A stretch of DNA of 64,000 nucleotides from Osedax fenrisi (taxonomy: Eukaryota; Annelida; Polychaeta; Sabellida; Siboglinidae): contig OZ025244.1 in assembly GCA_964019155.1 (NCBI GenBank), positions 4,966,419 through 5,030,418 of the forward strand. Direction: 5' to 3'. The notes beneath the pieces are model-generated. The model made no database searches, was not told the DNA's origin, and saw nothing but the letters and a program-made list of their open reading frames with translations. Of the stretch, positions 16,609 through 27,660 are shown piece by piece; the first letter of the stretch is position 1; each line of letters starts with the position of its first letter. Both the position numbers and the translations under genes were made by a program.

Positions 16609-17240
16609 ATATAATATATATATATATATTATAAAAATACGTCCTGTAATATCATGTGTATATATTTATTAAATAGAATATAAAAATAATTAGCTCAATT
16701 CAATGAATATAATTCTGCGCGCCTAGTTTTGTGTAGGCCCATTATTTGCTTACTCTATACATAGAGAGGCGGGCGTCGTGTGACATCCCCTTAAGTTTAT
16801 TATATAATAATAAATTGGTAATATACATATATTCATGATTTAATAAGTATATAAGAAATTATATATTATAATTATAATTATTAATTAATTATTATTAATT
16901 AATTATTATTAATTATTAATTAATTATGAATTAAACGATCGTAAACGATTAACTAACTTAATATTAATCACGTATAATCGTAAACGATTAAAAATAGATA
17001 TACATCTAGAATGGTAAATGCATATGCATTAATACTCATCATTATATATACAAGTATAGTTGTGCGTGCGTTTATTTACCAATTACATAAAATGTCATAA
17101 AAACTAGAACAAATTCTGATTAGAACATTTAGCAATACTCGAAGAAAAAACATAGACTTTTACATTTTGGGAATTCTTAAGAATACCATTGCGAAATTAC
17201 TGGAATAGATTGCTTATGTGAATAGCGCTTTAGAGTAAAT
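15980..17240. mobile_element. MITE X, about 0.63 kb plus an inserted TTAA MITE
   Basis: The left end (15,980-16,055) and right end (about 17,165-17,240) are inverted repeats of about 70 bp sharing CTCTAAAGC, AATCTATT, AATTTCGCAATGG and ATTCTTAAGAAT. A second, related motif lies just inside (16,085-16,135, with TCGCAGTAGAATACTTAA). The interior is AT-rich with no ORF. The element is split by the 632-bp TTAA MITE. It lies head to head with the related MITE Y, so 15.98-17.83 kb can fold into one large hairpin. Superfamily unknown. Confidence 0.7.
16163..16790. mobile_element. TTAA-flanked 628-bp MITE
   Basis: Perfect 13-bp terminal inverted repeats GGGGATGTCACAC (16,163-16,175) and GTGTGACATCCCC (16,778-16,790), each bordered by TTAA (16,159-16,162 and 16,791-16,794). 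A TTAA duplication is characteristic of piggyBac-type transposition. There is no transposase ORF, so it would depend on an autonomous relative. The interior contains a (TA)n tract near 16,580. The intact repeats and TSD suggest a comparatively recent insertion. Confidence 0.88.
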
Positions 17241-17825
17241 TCTCGTAAATATGACCTAAAGATCTGTACATATTACAATCTATTCCTACAATTTCGCAGT
17301 AGAATACTTAAGAACAACATTTTAAATCTATGTTTTTTCTGCAATTATTGCTAAATGTTCTAATTCGAATTTATTCTAGTTTTTTTAATAAGTTATGCAT
17401 TTGGTAAATAAACACACGCACAAGTACACTGACGAGTATTAATGAATACGTATTTACCTTTCTAGAGGTCAATCTATTTATAATAGTTTACGATTGTAAG
17501 AGATTGATATTAAGTTATTTAAGCTTCAAGCGCACTAATTTACACTTGTATACATTATATCAAATAATCATAATTATAATTATAATATATAATTATTAAA
17601 TTAAGAATATATGTATATTACAAATGTATGATTATATAATTAACTTAAGTTCATAAGTTCATATAATGTATGTATTTTTACTGCGAAAATTGCAAGAATA
17701 GATTTCTCAGGTGAACACCCTAACATTTATACAGCTAGGGTATTTTGCAACTACATTTCTTAAGTATTCTACTTGGAATTGCAGGAATATATTCCTCACG
17801 TGAACAGCGCTTAAGAGTAAATGTT
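17241..17825. mobile_element. MITE Y, inverted relative of MITE X
   Basis: The left end (about 17,245-17,320: AATCTATTCCTACAATTTCG, CAGTAGAATACTTAAGAA) and right end (about 17,750-17,825: TTCTTAAGTATTCTACTTGG, TGAACAGCGCTTAAGAGTAA) are inverted repeats. The body is a diverged inverted copy of MITE X: GGTAAATAAACACACGC pairs with GCGTGCGTTTATTTACC at about 17,065, and a CTAGA-flanked segment also pairs. There is no coding content. Confidence 0.7.
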
Positions 17826-17989
17826 AACTTACTAATTTATGGATAATATACAATAATCCCAGTCCCGTTGTTCACGAAGTAATCTTCACTTTTATAATAA
17901 AATACATGATTTGTATCGGCCATTACTTCGACATTGTTTGTCCAGCGTGTTTCAGGTAGGGAATATATCCGCTATGGACATATGGGTAA

Positions 17990-18473
17990 TGCGTTCAGGT
18001 GGGTAATATGGTCAGGAGGTTATGCGATCAGAAGGGAATATGGTCAGGAGGTTATGCGATCAGGAAGGTAATATGATCAGGAGGGTATGCGATCAGAAGG
18101 GAAATATGGTCAGGAGGGTATGCGATCAGGAGGGTAATATGGTCAGGAGGGTATGCGTTCAGGAGGGTAATATGGTCAGGAGGGTATGCGTTCAGGTGGG
18201 TAATATGGTCAGGAGGTTATGCGATCAGGAAGGTAATATGGTCAGGAGGTTATGCGATCAGGAGGGTAATATGGTCAGGAGGGCAATGCGATCAGGAGGG
18301 TAATATGGTCAGGAGGGTATGCGTTCAGGTGGGTAATATGGTCAGGAGGTTATGCGTTCAGGAGGGTAATATGGTCAGGAGGGTATGCGTTCAGGTGGGT
18401 AATATGGTCAGGAGGTTATGCGTTCAGGAGGGTAATATGGTCAGGAGGGTATGCGTTCAGGTGGGTAATATAC
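17990..18473. repeat. 33-bp minisatellite, left block
   Basis: About 14-15 tandem units of 33 bp with core AATATGGTCAGGAGG followed by a TATGCGWTCAGG half. Units differ at few positions (GATCAG or GTTCAG; GAGGGTA or GAGGTTA), and a few are shortened by 1-2 bp. The array is far more G-rich than its surroundings. As 33 is a multiple of 3, long open frames such as (NMVRRVCVQEG)n appear, but they are a by-product of the repeat. The same array resumes at 21,763 after the LINE. Confidence 0.95.
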
Positions 18474-21400
18474 ATTACATTACATTTTTTACATTTTTCG
18501 GTTTTCGGACTGCAAACTGTGCTTATAAAGCAATCGGCCGTCCATATATATATTAAGTTAATGTTTCATATTAAATAGGTAGGTTTTCAGTAGTTTCTTG
18601 AAGTTGGGAGTTGATGGTGTAGTACATGTGGATGTGGGGAGAGTGTTCAACGAGTATGGGACGGATATTGCCCATGCTCGAGTGTTGGTTGAATGTAATT
18701 TGTGTTTAGGAGGAAGTTGAAGTAGAAACGTATTGGTGGAGCGTGTAGTGGTACTAGTTGGTAATTTAAGTTTGAGTAGGGATGCTAGGTAGTCAGGAGA
18801 GTCATGGTGGATTGCTTTATGAGCCAGTAGTAGAGTTTTATATAGGATTATATGGCGTACAGGTAGCCAGTGGAGTTTAACTAAGAATGGAGATATATGA
18901 GTGTGGGAGTATTTTGGTATGTTGAATATACACCTAGCTATAGAATTTTGAAGAATTTGTAGTTTAGTAATATACGATGAGGGGGTATTATAAAAGATAA
19001 AATTGCAGTAGTCGAATAGAGGTAGGATGTAAGCAGAAGCTATAATAGTAGCAGTGGATATTGATATTGAATGACGAATAAGGCGTAGTGAATGTAGTTG
19101 ATAGTTTAATAGTTTTGTTATGTGGGACAGTTGTCTGTAAAAATTAAAAGTATTGTCAAATATAACACCAAGATTTTTGACATGGGTTGAGTACATGATG
19201 AGCTGTCCATTAATGTTAATTGGAGGGGGAGTTGGTAACGTTTTACTTCGGAGTGGAAGGTGAAGGAATATAGCCTCGGTTTTAATTGGGTTAAAGACGA
19301 GGGAGTTTATTGTGAGCCAGTTATGAATGGTGGTAATAGTAGAGGAGAGGATGTCGGGTGCAAAATTAACGTTTTCTGTACATTTTACATAAAGTTGTAT
19401 GTCGTCTGCATATGTATGGAAGCTAACTGGAGAATTCGAGATAAGGTGGAGAAGGGGAATTATGTAAATGTTAAAGAGTATTGGTCCAAGGACTGACCCT
19501 TGGGGAACACCGTGTGTTACAAGACGGGAAGATGAACGGGTTGAGTGAACTAAAACTGAGGAATTTCGGTTGGTTATGAATGAGGATAGCCATTTGTGTG
19601 CAGTACCAGTGATACCTATAGATGTAAGACGGTGTATGAGAATCGTGTGGTCAATAGTGTCAAACGCAGAGGAGAGATCAAGTAGTGCGAGTATTGTGCC
19701 ATTTTTGTTATCAAGGTTAGTGAGAATATCACTGGATATCTTCGCTAGTGCGGTTTCTGTTGATTTGGAAGGAAGATATGCACTTTGGAAGATATGAGGG
19801 ATTTTGTGTGATATTAAATAAGACGTTAGTTGTTTCGCGACGATTCGTTCCAAAGTTTTGGAAAATATCGACAGGTTTGAGATTGGACGATAATTGTTGA
19901 GGCTCTGAGGGTCAAGGTTTGGTTTCTTAAGGAGGGGTGTAATGAGTGCATGTTTATAGGATGTTGGAAACGTACCGGATTCGAGGGATTCACAGAATAT
20001 ATTATTGAGAGGGATAGTGAGGGATTCAGTGATTTCGTGTAAAAGGGAAAGAGGAATAGGGTCAAGAGGAGATGAACTTTTAGTTGCTTTAAGAAGTTAG
20101 CCTATGTCTGACATGGAAGGGACTGAAAATACATTAAATGAGTGAGTTGGCATGGTGGGGGTTATTAAAGTGGTATATCGTGGGAGATTGCTGAGAGTAC
20201 GTGTAAGCTTATGATGGAAATAGTCATCAAAAGTTGATGATAAGGTGTCTGGTGGAAAGTCGGGTAAAGTTTTCTTTTTATTACGCCCAAGGAGTTTCGA
20301 ACAAATGGTGAACGTTTTCTTTTGATCTGATGAGCATGATTCCAGAGAGGCAGTAATATGAAGCGATTTTGCAATTAAGAGATCACGTCTATGTTTGGAC
20401 TTGAACAGTTGATAAAGCGCAAGAATAGATTCAAATTTTGATTTAATCAATTTATTTTCAAGTGTACGCAATTTACGCTTTTGTTTTAGGAGTGCGAGGG
20501 TATACCAGGAAGTGTCAAGTCTAAGGAAGGATTTTTTAATAATTATTGGAGCGTGGGAATCGAGGGTACTTGAAAGAGTGGTAAATAATTCATCAGGTGA
20601 GTTATGTGGGAGGGTTAGGAAGTCTCTGATGAAATCGTGAGTGTTGATGATTTTTGTTTTGCGGAAAGAACGAGTGATAGTGGGGTGGGGAGGTTTAAGG
20701 GATTGGAGGGTAAAAAATATAATGTGATGATCAGAAATACAAGGGCCAACAGAGTGAGAACAAATCAAGTTGGATGACTTATGGGAAATGAGGAGATCGA
20801 GTGTATTCCCATATTTGTGTGTGGGGTAAGTATTATGAAGTTTAAGATTGGAGGATGACAGTATATTGAGTAGAGATTTAGAATGATTAGTTGATAGGTT
20901 AGTAGCAATATTAAAATCACCTATAATGATATTAGATTCAGACATTAGATGGGTGAATGAATAAAATTCAGAGAGGAATAAAGGAATTGAGGAAGAGGGG
21001 GGTCGGTAAAAAAGTGATATATTAAAAGTCTTGGAGTATGGGGGACTAATGGAACAGGTAAACGCCTCAGAGTGATCATTATTATGGTCACGTAGAGGGG
21101 ATACATGAAGGGAGGATTTAAAGATAATGCCAATACCTCCTCCATAATTATTGGTATTACGTCTAGGTAAATGAGAAAAAGAGTAAGGACCAGTATTCAG
21201 AGATGATATAAGGGGTATGTCATCAGGCATAATCCATGTTTCAGTGATGAATATAAGATCAAGGTCATGTTCTGCAGCAAGTTCTAAGATAAGTGGAATC
21301 TTGTTACGGATGGAGCAGGTGTTTAATAATGCAGATTTAATTAGGCAGTTATGGCGTTCTGGGGAAGATGGGGACAATGGAGTTAAAAGTGTAGATGGGG

Positions 21401-21762
21401 ATTGCAGTGTGTGAATGGTCAGATTTGTGGAAGTGGTTTTGCAAAGCATATTTTTATTTGTGTGGACTTTTGGAATTGAGTGTCATTGTGAGGGGGGTGG
21501 GGAAGGGTTCACAATTGGTGGACACGGAATAGGAGTTGGTGATGGGGTAGTTTGTGTAGATTGAGTACTAGTAGTATTTAAATCTTCATTACACTGATCT
21601 ACAGATAGTAAGTTACTATGTTGAGTATGAATAGTGGAGTCAGTATGTTTGGATGAATGTATCGGATTATTAGATGCTGCTTGTCGCATGTTAATGCATG
21701 TGTGATTGTTGAAGAGTTTGCTCCAATGCTTAATAACAGAAAGGGGTGGGGTTAAGGGAGAT
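18474..21762 (-). mobile_element. Nearly full-length L2/CR1-like LINE inserted in the minisatellite
   Basis: A 3.3-kb minus-strand element splits the 33-bp array; the array phase continues across it (left edge ends GGGTAATAT, right edge starts ATATGGTCAGG), giving a TSD of about 4 bp. The 3' end on the minus strand finishes in a short (TGTAA)n-type repeat (TACATTACATTACATT on the plus strand). A 5' leader of roughly 300 bp precedes the ORF and includes a 68-codon Ser/Thr/Pro-rich open stretch (21,483-21,689), possibly a remnant of ORF1. It is the best-preserved transposon in the window. Confidence 0.92.
18558..21449 (-). pseudogene. LINE ORF2: endonuclease-reverse transcriptase with one nonsense codon
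   Basis: A single reading frame of 964 codons is broken only by one in-frame TAA at 20,097-20,099. The N-terminal APE endonuclease shows LLNTCSIRNK, FITETW, NNYGGGIGII, LFYRPPSSS, IIIGDFNI, GNTLDLLIS and SDHHIIFFTL. The RT after the stop shows NNYRPISNLSIFSKTLERIV, FQSAYLPSKSTETAL, LLDLSSAFDTIDH, HGVPQGSVLGPILFNIY and the intact catalytic YADDIQLYV, then the usual C-terminal domain ending near FKKLLKTYLF. The proteins would nick target DNA and copy the element's RNA. The stop lies between the domains, so RT would not be made from this copy without readthrough. The frame is otherwise free of damage, implying a recent insertion. Confidence 0.93.
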
Positions 21763-22256
21763 ATGGTCAGGAGGTTATGCGATCAGGAAGGTAATATGGT
21801 CAGGAGGTTATGCGATCAGGAGAGTAATATGGTCAGGAGGGTATGCGTTCAGGTGGGTAATATGGTCAGGAGGTTATGCGTTCAGGAGGGTAATATGGTC
21901 AGGAGGGTATGCGATCAGGAGGGTAATATGGTCAGGAGGTTATGCGATCAGAAGGGAATATGGTCAGGAGGTTATGCGATCAGGAAGGTAATATGATCAG
22001 GAGGTATGCGATCAGAAGGGAAATATGGTCAGGAGGGCAATGCGATCAGGAGGGTAATATGGTCAGGAGGGTATGCGTTCAGGAGGGTAATATGGTCAGG
22101 AGGGTATGCGATCAGGAAGGTAATATGGTCAGGAGGTTATGCGATCAGAAGGGAATATGGTAAGGAGGTTATGCGATCAGGAAGGTAATATGATCAGGAG
22201 GGTATGCGATCAGGAGGGTAATATGGTCAGGAGGGCAATGCGATCAGAAGGGTAAT
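21763..22256. repeat. 33-bp minisatellite, right block
   Basis: About 15 further units of the same 33-bp repeat as 17,990-18,473, with the same variant positions. It ends at a degenerate unit (AGAAGGGTAATACAG), after which unique sequence begins. Confidence 0.95.
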
Positions 22257-22950
22257 ACAGTCACCGTATGTTATTTAATATATATTTCTTAATTGAATGT
22301 GTTAGTTCGCTTATACTACCAGTCAGAGTTAATGGTCTTTGCGGATACATACGCGGTATTAATTCTCAATATTGAAAAGCTTTCATAGAATTATTAGCAG
22401 TTGTGCACTTTTGTATCAAGCAGCCTGATGTACAATGACTGTGTGATGATAAGACCAGTTAGCTAGTCTTGATCACTTAAATATTCATATAGTAATCAAT
22501 ATATTACATTCAGGTCAAGTTTTTCAAAATAACCAATAAAATTATCAAGATGCTACTTCAATATTCCTGGATGCAATGACCACTTGTATACCTTATAGTT
22601 ATTGATTTATTTAAATTATTATTAATAAATAAAACATACGCATTTTGTATAATAGAATACTGTTTTCTATCATAAGTTAATTATTCCAATACTAAATTAA
22701 TAAGATATTAATATATACACTAATATATTTAGTAGTATGTTATTAGAGTATAATACTGATTGCATTGCATTTTTAATTTATTCTCTGACATGTGTTTCGG
22801 TAAATATAATATCAGGTCTAGGATTATTAACGGATTAACTTTATTAGATAAGTTGTTATAGTACTAGAGCTATCTATTCTATATTAATAACTACTAACAA
22901 TATAGTATATGCTATTATAAATAGATCAACTATAGTTATATATTAGTTAT

Positions 22951-22966
22951 TTATATATATATATAT

Positions 22967-23047
<81 letters not shown>
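22951..23047. repeat. (TA)n microsatellite
   Basis: Almost pure TA dinucleotide run, broken by single ACAC and AGATA variants. Confidence 0.95.
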
Positions 23048-23048
<1 letters not shown>

Positions 23049-23598
23049 GATATCCATAATACTATATCATCTATTAAATGAAATTAAATATATAATTTAT
23101 CTTACGAATTATTTGTTTATATAATTACGATTGACACTTTTTAAGTTGTTATGCCATTTATTTATTATCATATTATTTTCGATGAATCATTATTAAAAGT
23201 TCGAGTGCAAGTATAAATAAGTCACGAAGCGAACGTCATTATTCAAATGAAATCACGTGATTTTGATTATAAAAATAACACACGTATTTCATGATGTATA
23301 TTCTAGTACAATTAACGCATAAAAGTACACCATTAATCTGATAATGTATAAATAACGTATATATGCGTACAATAAAATGATATTTATAACATATTTATAT
23401 AACTATTATATATATATACATTTAAATTATATACTATAAAGAGTATATCTAAATACTATTTATTGCACAAATTATACTATATATATACTAGCATATATAT
23501 ATATATATTATGATAGATATTATTATTATACTTACTATTGAAGTTAATAATAATAATGCTTATAAAAGCAGTTAATAATGGGTTAAATAAATCCCATG

Positions 23599-23600
<2 letters not shown>

Positions 23601-23663
<63 letters not shown>
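23601..23663. repeat. (TA)n microsatellite
   Basis: Uninterrupted TA dinucleotide run of about 60 bp. Confidence 0.95.
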
Positions 23664-23665
<2 letters not shown>

Positions 23666-24284
23666 GCATGTAGTCTAATACTTTTGCGTGCAGCCTTCAA
23701 AAAACATAATGCATCGTACTATTTTATATTAAGTTTATTTATAAATAAATTAAAGAATCTTTTTAAAAATATGTATACAGATATTTAAATGTATATTTAA
23801 AATTAATATATAAAATTAATAATGATTTGCATACAATATATAATACATATTTTAAATTAATTATAACATTATATAGTTAGTAGTTAATAAAATTATCAAT
23901 AATTATTCAAATAAAAGTATTTAAATTATTAAAGGATTATTCAAATACAAATATTAAAATGAAAGAGAATCCCGATTTTAAACTTTAATTTTAAATATAA
24001 ACTTATTTTTAATATTTTACATATATCTTGTTATTTCGTTTTAAAAAAATGTACATGTTATATATATATTTAATTAAAATATTAAATTAATAAACATTAT
24101 ATAAATATAGATTTAATATCTATAATCTTAATTAATACTAGTATTTATAGCTGTAATTATAAATTTTAAAATAATAGGATATAATAAAAATATTAATTTT
24201 AAATTTATTACAAAATGTAATTATTACCGTTGACCATTACAAAATTTACCTTGAAATATTGAAATCTTACTCCATTGAAATATT

Positions 24285-24560
24285 GCATTATTATTAATAA
24301 ATTCCACCTTAGCATTTCTCATTGATGCTAAGTTGTGAATGAACTCGCCTACGCGATTCCATAGTGTAAACCACATGTTCGCAATCGTGCAACACCACTA
24401 GTGGTGTTGATTCCACGACATAATTATCCATTTTAAATTGCCTTTATTTCAATGGCGGAATTATCACGCGTTATCTCGCGATATCTCGCGATATCACGTA
24501 GTATCGCGCATATTCACGCGTTATAACGTGTTATAACGTGACTTAAACGAATATAACCTA
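24285..24560. promoter_or_regulatory. CG-rich palindrome cluster
   Basis: An island of CG-containing words in CG-poor DNA. It holds a perfect 20-bp palindrome CAACACCACTAGTGGTGTTG (24,390-24,409), two consecutive ATCTCGCGAT words near 24,473-24,495, TATCGCGCAT, and ATAACGTGTTATAACGTG at about 24,520-24,540. A weak hairpin TTAGCAT/ATGCTAA lies at 24,310-24,332. TCTCGCGA resembles the core of a known animal promoter element. It lies directly upstream of the exon-like ORF at 24,605. Promoter function is inference; the ends of an old DNA transposon are an alternative. Confidence 0.3.
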
Positions 24561-24604
24561 TTCCAACCATATCGGTCCAACGTAACATCTAACAATATAT
24601 ACAG

Positions 24605-24766
24605 AGTAAAGTCCGTGAAGCTCAGTTCGTGCGTATCATCAACAAAGTGTATTTTGGTCGACACCTAATGTTCTTCTACCATTCCTTCTATACTCATTTT
24701 GGCCAAATAATCGTGCATTGTAAGGTGGCCGAAGTAGGTCAGATGTCTTCTTTTAATAATGAATAA
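24605..24766 (+). CDS. Exon-like ORF of unknown function (53 codons plus stop)
   Basis: After an AG acceptor (TATATACAG), a 162-base frame runs from AGT to TAA with codon use like the M13 exons (GTC CGT GAA GCT CAG TTC and so on). It begins SKVREAQFVRIINKVYFGR and includes many Phe, His and Tyr residues. There is no ATG at its start, so it would be a terminal exon. I do not recognise the protein. Possible further exon-like scraps follow at 24,915-24,945 (acceptor TTCTATAG, donor GTAAGTAT) and 25,030-25,070. It could be a remnant of a host gene, a long non-coding RNA, or chance. Confidence 0.3.
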   Translation, partial: SKVREAQFVRIINKVYFGRHLMFFYHSFYTHFGQIIVHCKVAEVGQMSSFNNE

Positions 24767-25849
24767 TATAGGTTTATATCTTGTAAGGATTATATAATGT
24801 TGTACACACATTATACACATATACGATTGTCTTCATTTAGCTATACGTATTGTTATATATAATTTGTACGAATTAGATTCAATAGTTTTCAGCTTCTTTC
24901 CTAATTCTTCTATAGAAGAACTATGGTAGCATTCGTGTTCATAATCGTAAGTATGAAGATAAGTATAGTTATCTATAGTGATTTTAGTTTAGAGTTTTAA
25001 TGTTCATCTAAGTCGGTATACCTATAGGAAGAATACTCCTCCAAAGCATCTAAAGTTCGCCATGGAATAGGTTGATGTAGTCATTCGTATAGACGATGTA
25101 TTTAACATTCTTTAAATATTATATTTTTAATATCTGGGAGAAAAATTATGATTCAACATCAAATCATATACGAATAGCTCAACAAAGATATAAGAATATT
25201 ATATCGTCAACAAATAGAACTAATGTAGATAATATTTAAAAAGAGCAACATATTTTAACTTTTAAAGAAACGATAGTCTATAAATTCTGTAAAATAATGT
25301 TTAGGAATAATAAATAGTCACCAATTATTATAAATTACAACACTCAACTAATAATATGTAGGATAATTATAAATTCAAAATACCTTTAGTTAATACCAAT
25401 ACAACGATATTTTATATAACCATTAATTCAATATTCAGGTAATGAATATTCATTCATTCATTAAGTATTCATTTAATATCATGTAATCTCTGATAATAAT
25501 TCATCGATTTTATAATATTAATATTTTTGTTGTTGTATTTATGTACATAAGAATTATTATTATGCTAACTACTATTATGTTATTATTATTATTAATGTAT
25601 ATATTCGATATTAATATTCTTTTATTATAACGTTATTATTATTATATTTTTTTATTTTATTATTATTATATTATCAATATTTGATAATTTTTTATATGGA
25701 TATTCTTAACATAATAAATGTATAGCTTATGAATATGCTTCAGTATATTAATTTAATATTCAGGAAATAAAATAGTCATTCATTCATTGTAGTTAATAGG
25801 TTACCGATATATTAGAAAATGTGTACTCCCTCTAGAGGTTTACTTATGA
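24767..25849. other. AT-rich spacer
   Basis: No gene is recognised beyond the scraps noted with the 24,605 ORF. ATTC-type short repeats occur at about 25,440-25,475 and 25,775-25,795, resembling the tails of LINE family C. Confidence 0.5.
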
Positions 25850-26745
25850 TGATGATGATATTAAGTTTATTAGCACTAAAATAGGGTCATGTAGACCCCT
25901 TCGCTCGTGCGGGAAGAAAATAATAATAAAATAATAGTAATACGATAATAATTTAATAATAATATACATTCAATATACCACGGACAACAATACTAAATAA
26001 TATAAAGGACTATTATATACTACAGTCTGCATTGATATGGTGTAGTGTTATATACTACAGACTGCATTGATATAGTATAGTGTTATATAATAATAAGATA
26101 ATAATAATATAATAACAATTTAATAATGATATACATTTAATATAACACGGACACAAATAATAAGTTGGATGATTTAATGATTATGGGTAGAGAGAAAAGA
26201 AGAAGTAAGATTTATACATTTTTTTGTGGGATCTAATTGAACGAATGGTAGGAGGGAGGGAATTCCATAGGATTGGACCGGAATTTTTAAAAGCTCTAGA
26301 ATGTAGGGAAGTTTTATTAGAGTTATCGGAGATAAGTAGAGGAAAATTTGATAACGAAGAGAAGATAATATAGTACGTTTTTTAATTAGATCAGAGATAT
26401 AGCTAGGGGTGAAAGAATATATTGATTTATGGATTATAGATAGTATACGTAATTTACACCTGAGGGAGAAGGATATCCACATACGAGATGATTGATGAGA
26501 TGTTGTAGTAGAGTGATCCAGTCGAGTTAAACAGTAAGTAGTACGTATTGAGGAATGGATAATCCGATTAAGTGGAGCAGTAGCTTTAGCAGGAAGTAAA
26601 TTCAGTAGGGAAGAACAGTAATCAATTCGGGAAAGTACAAGAGCATTAATTAGAGTTTTAGTAAGGTTTCTGTAAAGTGATGTCCATATTTTTTTAATTC
26701 TGAAGAGATGAAAGTAGGAGGATTTTGTAATGGATGATATATGAT
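25850..26745 (-). mobile_element. L2-like LINE 3' end
   Basis: Minus-strand frame 26482-26174 encodes the C-terminal domain downstream of RT (RCKLRILSIIHKSIYSFTPS, YISDLIKKRTILSS, VQSYGIPSLLPFV). Upstream to 26,745 are further RT-side pieces. The 3' UTR (26,170-25,850) contains a roughly 35-bp direct duplication (TACAGTCTGCATTGATATGG at about 26,022 and a near-identical copy at about 26,054) and ends with a (ATC)n-type tail at 25,850. It is a 5'-truncated, inactive copy. Confidence 0.75.
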
Positions 26746-26814
26746 TCTTTCTATGAACTTATGATATATATATACAAATAATACGTTTCACCTGTCAATA
26801 TATATATATATATA

Positions 26815-27200
26815 TATACATTTATATATTTTTACAACCCAGAATACACGTTCAACTTCCAGTATTAATATCATTATCCCACAGCCATCTTCCCTTAAAT
26901 TCCAGAAACGCTAATTATCCTACATTGTCCCATCTATCTGGAATGCACTCCATTAATCTATAAGGTCTATTCAATCTCCCACCTCCTTCAATGCTCATCT
27001 CAAGTCATATTTATCCAGTATCTATTTTCATTATATTATTATTAACTTGTATATTTCATTCTTATTACTTCCGCATTGTTAGTTAGTTTATTTCACTTTG
27101 TTGTTATTGTGGTTGTTGTATTTTATTTGTATTATTTATTTTACGTGCATTTACGAGGAGTGTCATCACTTTGTAACGGTGCCTAATAAACCATATTTCA
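26815..27200 (+). mobile_element. LINE 3' end fragment
   Basis: Plus-strand translation recalls the L2/CR1 C-terminus (PIYLECTPLIYKVYSISHLL, where LECTPL corresponds to the usual WNxLP motif), followed by FIQYLF and an AT-rich 3' region. It is heavily decayed. Confidence 0.55.
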
Positions 27201-27204
27201 TCAT

Positions 27205-27660
27205 ATGTATATGTATTATGGTTAACACACCTACCTCTGATGATTTTAATGATTACTTTAGTAATATAGGTTTACAAGTATCAGAAAATATCAAAGCTAC
27301 ATCTGATAATAACATATACTATAAGATGCCTCTGACTAATACAACTTTATTTTTCCTCTCACCTATTTCAAATTTTGAAATAGAAACCATTATAAATGAA
27401 ACCAACGTTAAATACAGTAATGATACTTATAATTTAAATATTTCGGTAATCAAATATATACGGGTTGAAATTACCACAATATTATTTATTTTATTTAATA
27501 GATATTTGGTTAAGGGAATATTTCCAATATCTTTAAAAAAAAACAAGTAATTCCATTGTTTAAATATGGTGATAGATTTAAACCAGATAATTTTTTTTAT
27601 ATGCCCATTTTATTTTTACCTCAATTATCACAATTATTGGAAACATTTAATAAAAATTAG
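27205..27660 (+). mobile_element. Jockey/CR1-like LINE, RT N-terminal fragment
   Basis: The open frame 27,220-27,548 encodes the linker and RT start: TSDDFNDYFSNIGLQVSENI, SPISNFEIETIINE and KYIRVEITTILFILFNRYLV. After a frameshift near 27,540 it reads VIPLFKYGDRFKPDNFFYMP (normally a GDxxxxxNYRPI segment) and LPQLSQLLET. It is truncated at both ends. Confidence 0.75.

Larger units (their letters stand above)
22260..24284. other. AT-rich region without genes; small LINE relic
   Basis: Mostly A/T-rich sequence with no recognisable coding exon. At about 22,785-22,835 the reverse complement reads PRPDIIFTETHV, the start of a LINE endonuclease, so a small minus-strand relic is present. Large (TA)n tracts lie at 22,951-23,047 and 23,601-23,663. 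Confidence 0.6.

Noticed and set aside
18022..18556. Repeat protein ORF with (NMVRRVCVQEG)n, also 21706-22188
   Set aside because: The 33-bp minisatellite is stop-free in several frames at once because its unit is a multiple of three; no start context, promoter or unit conservation favouring one frame.
19260..21414. Plus-strand ORFs of 65-78 residues over the LINE
   Set aside because: They are shadows of the minus-strand endonuclease-RT frame.
17990..22256. CRISPR-like array
   Set aside because: The units are directly contiguous with no unique spacers, and the genome is eukaryotic.
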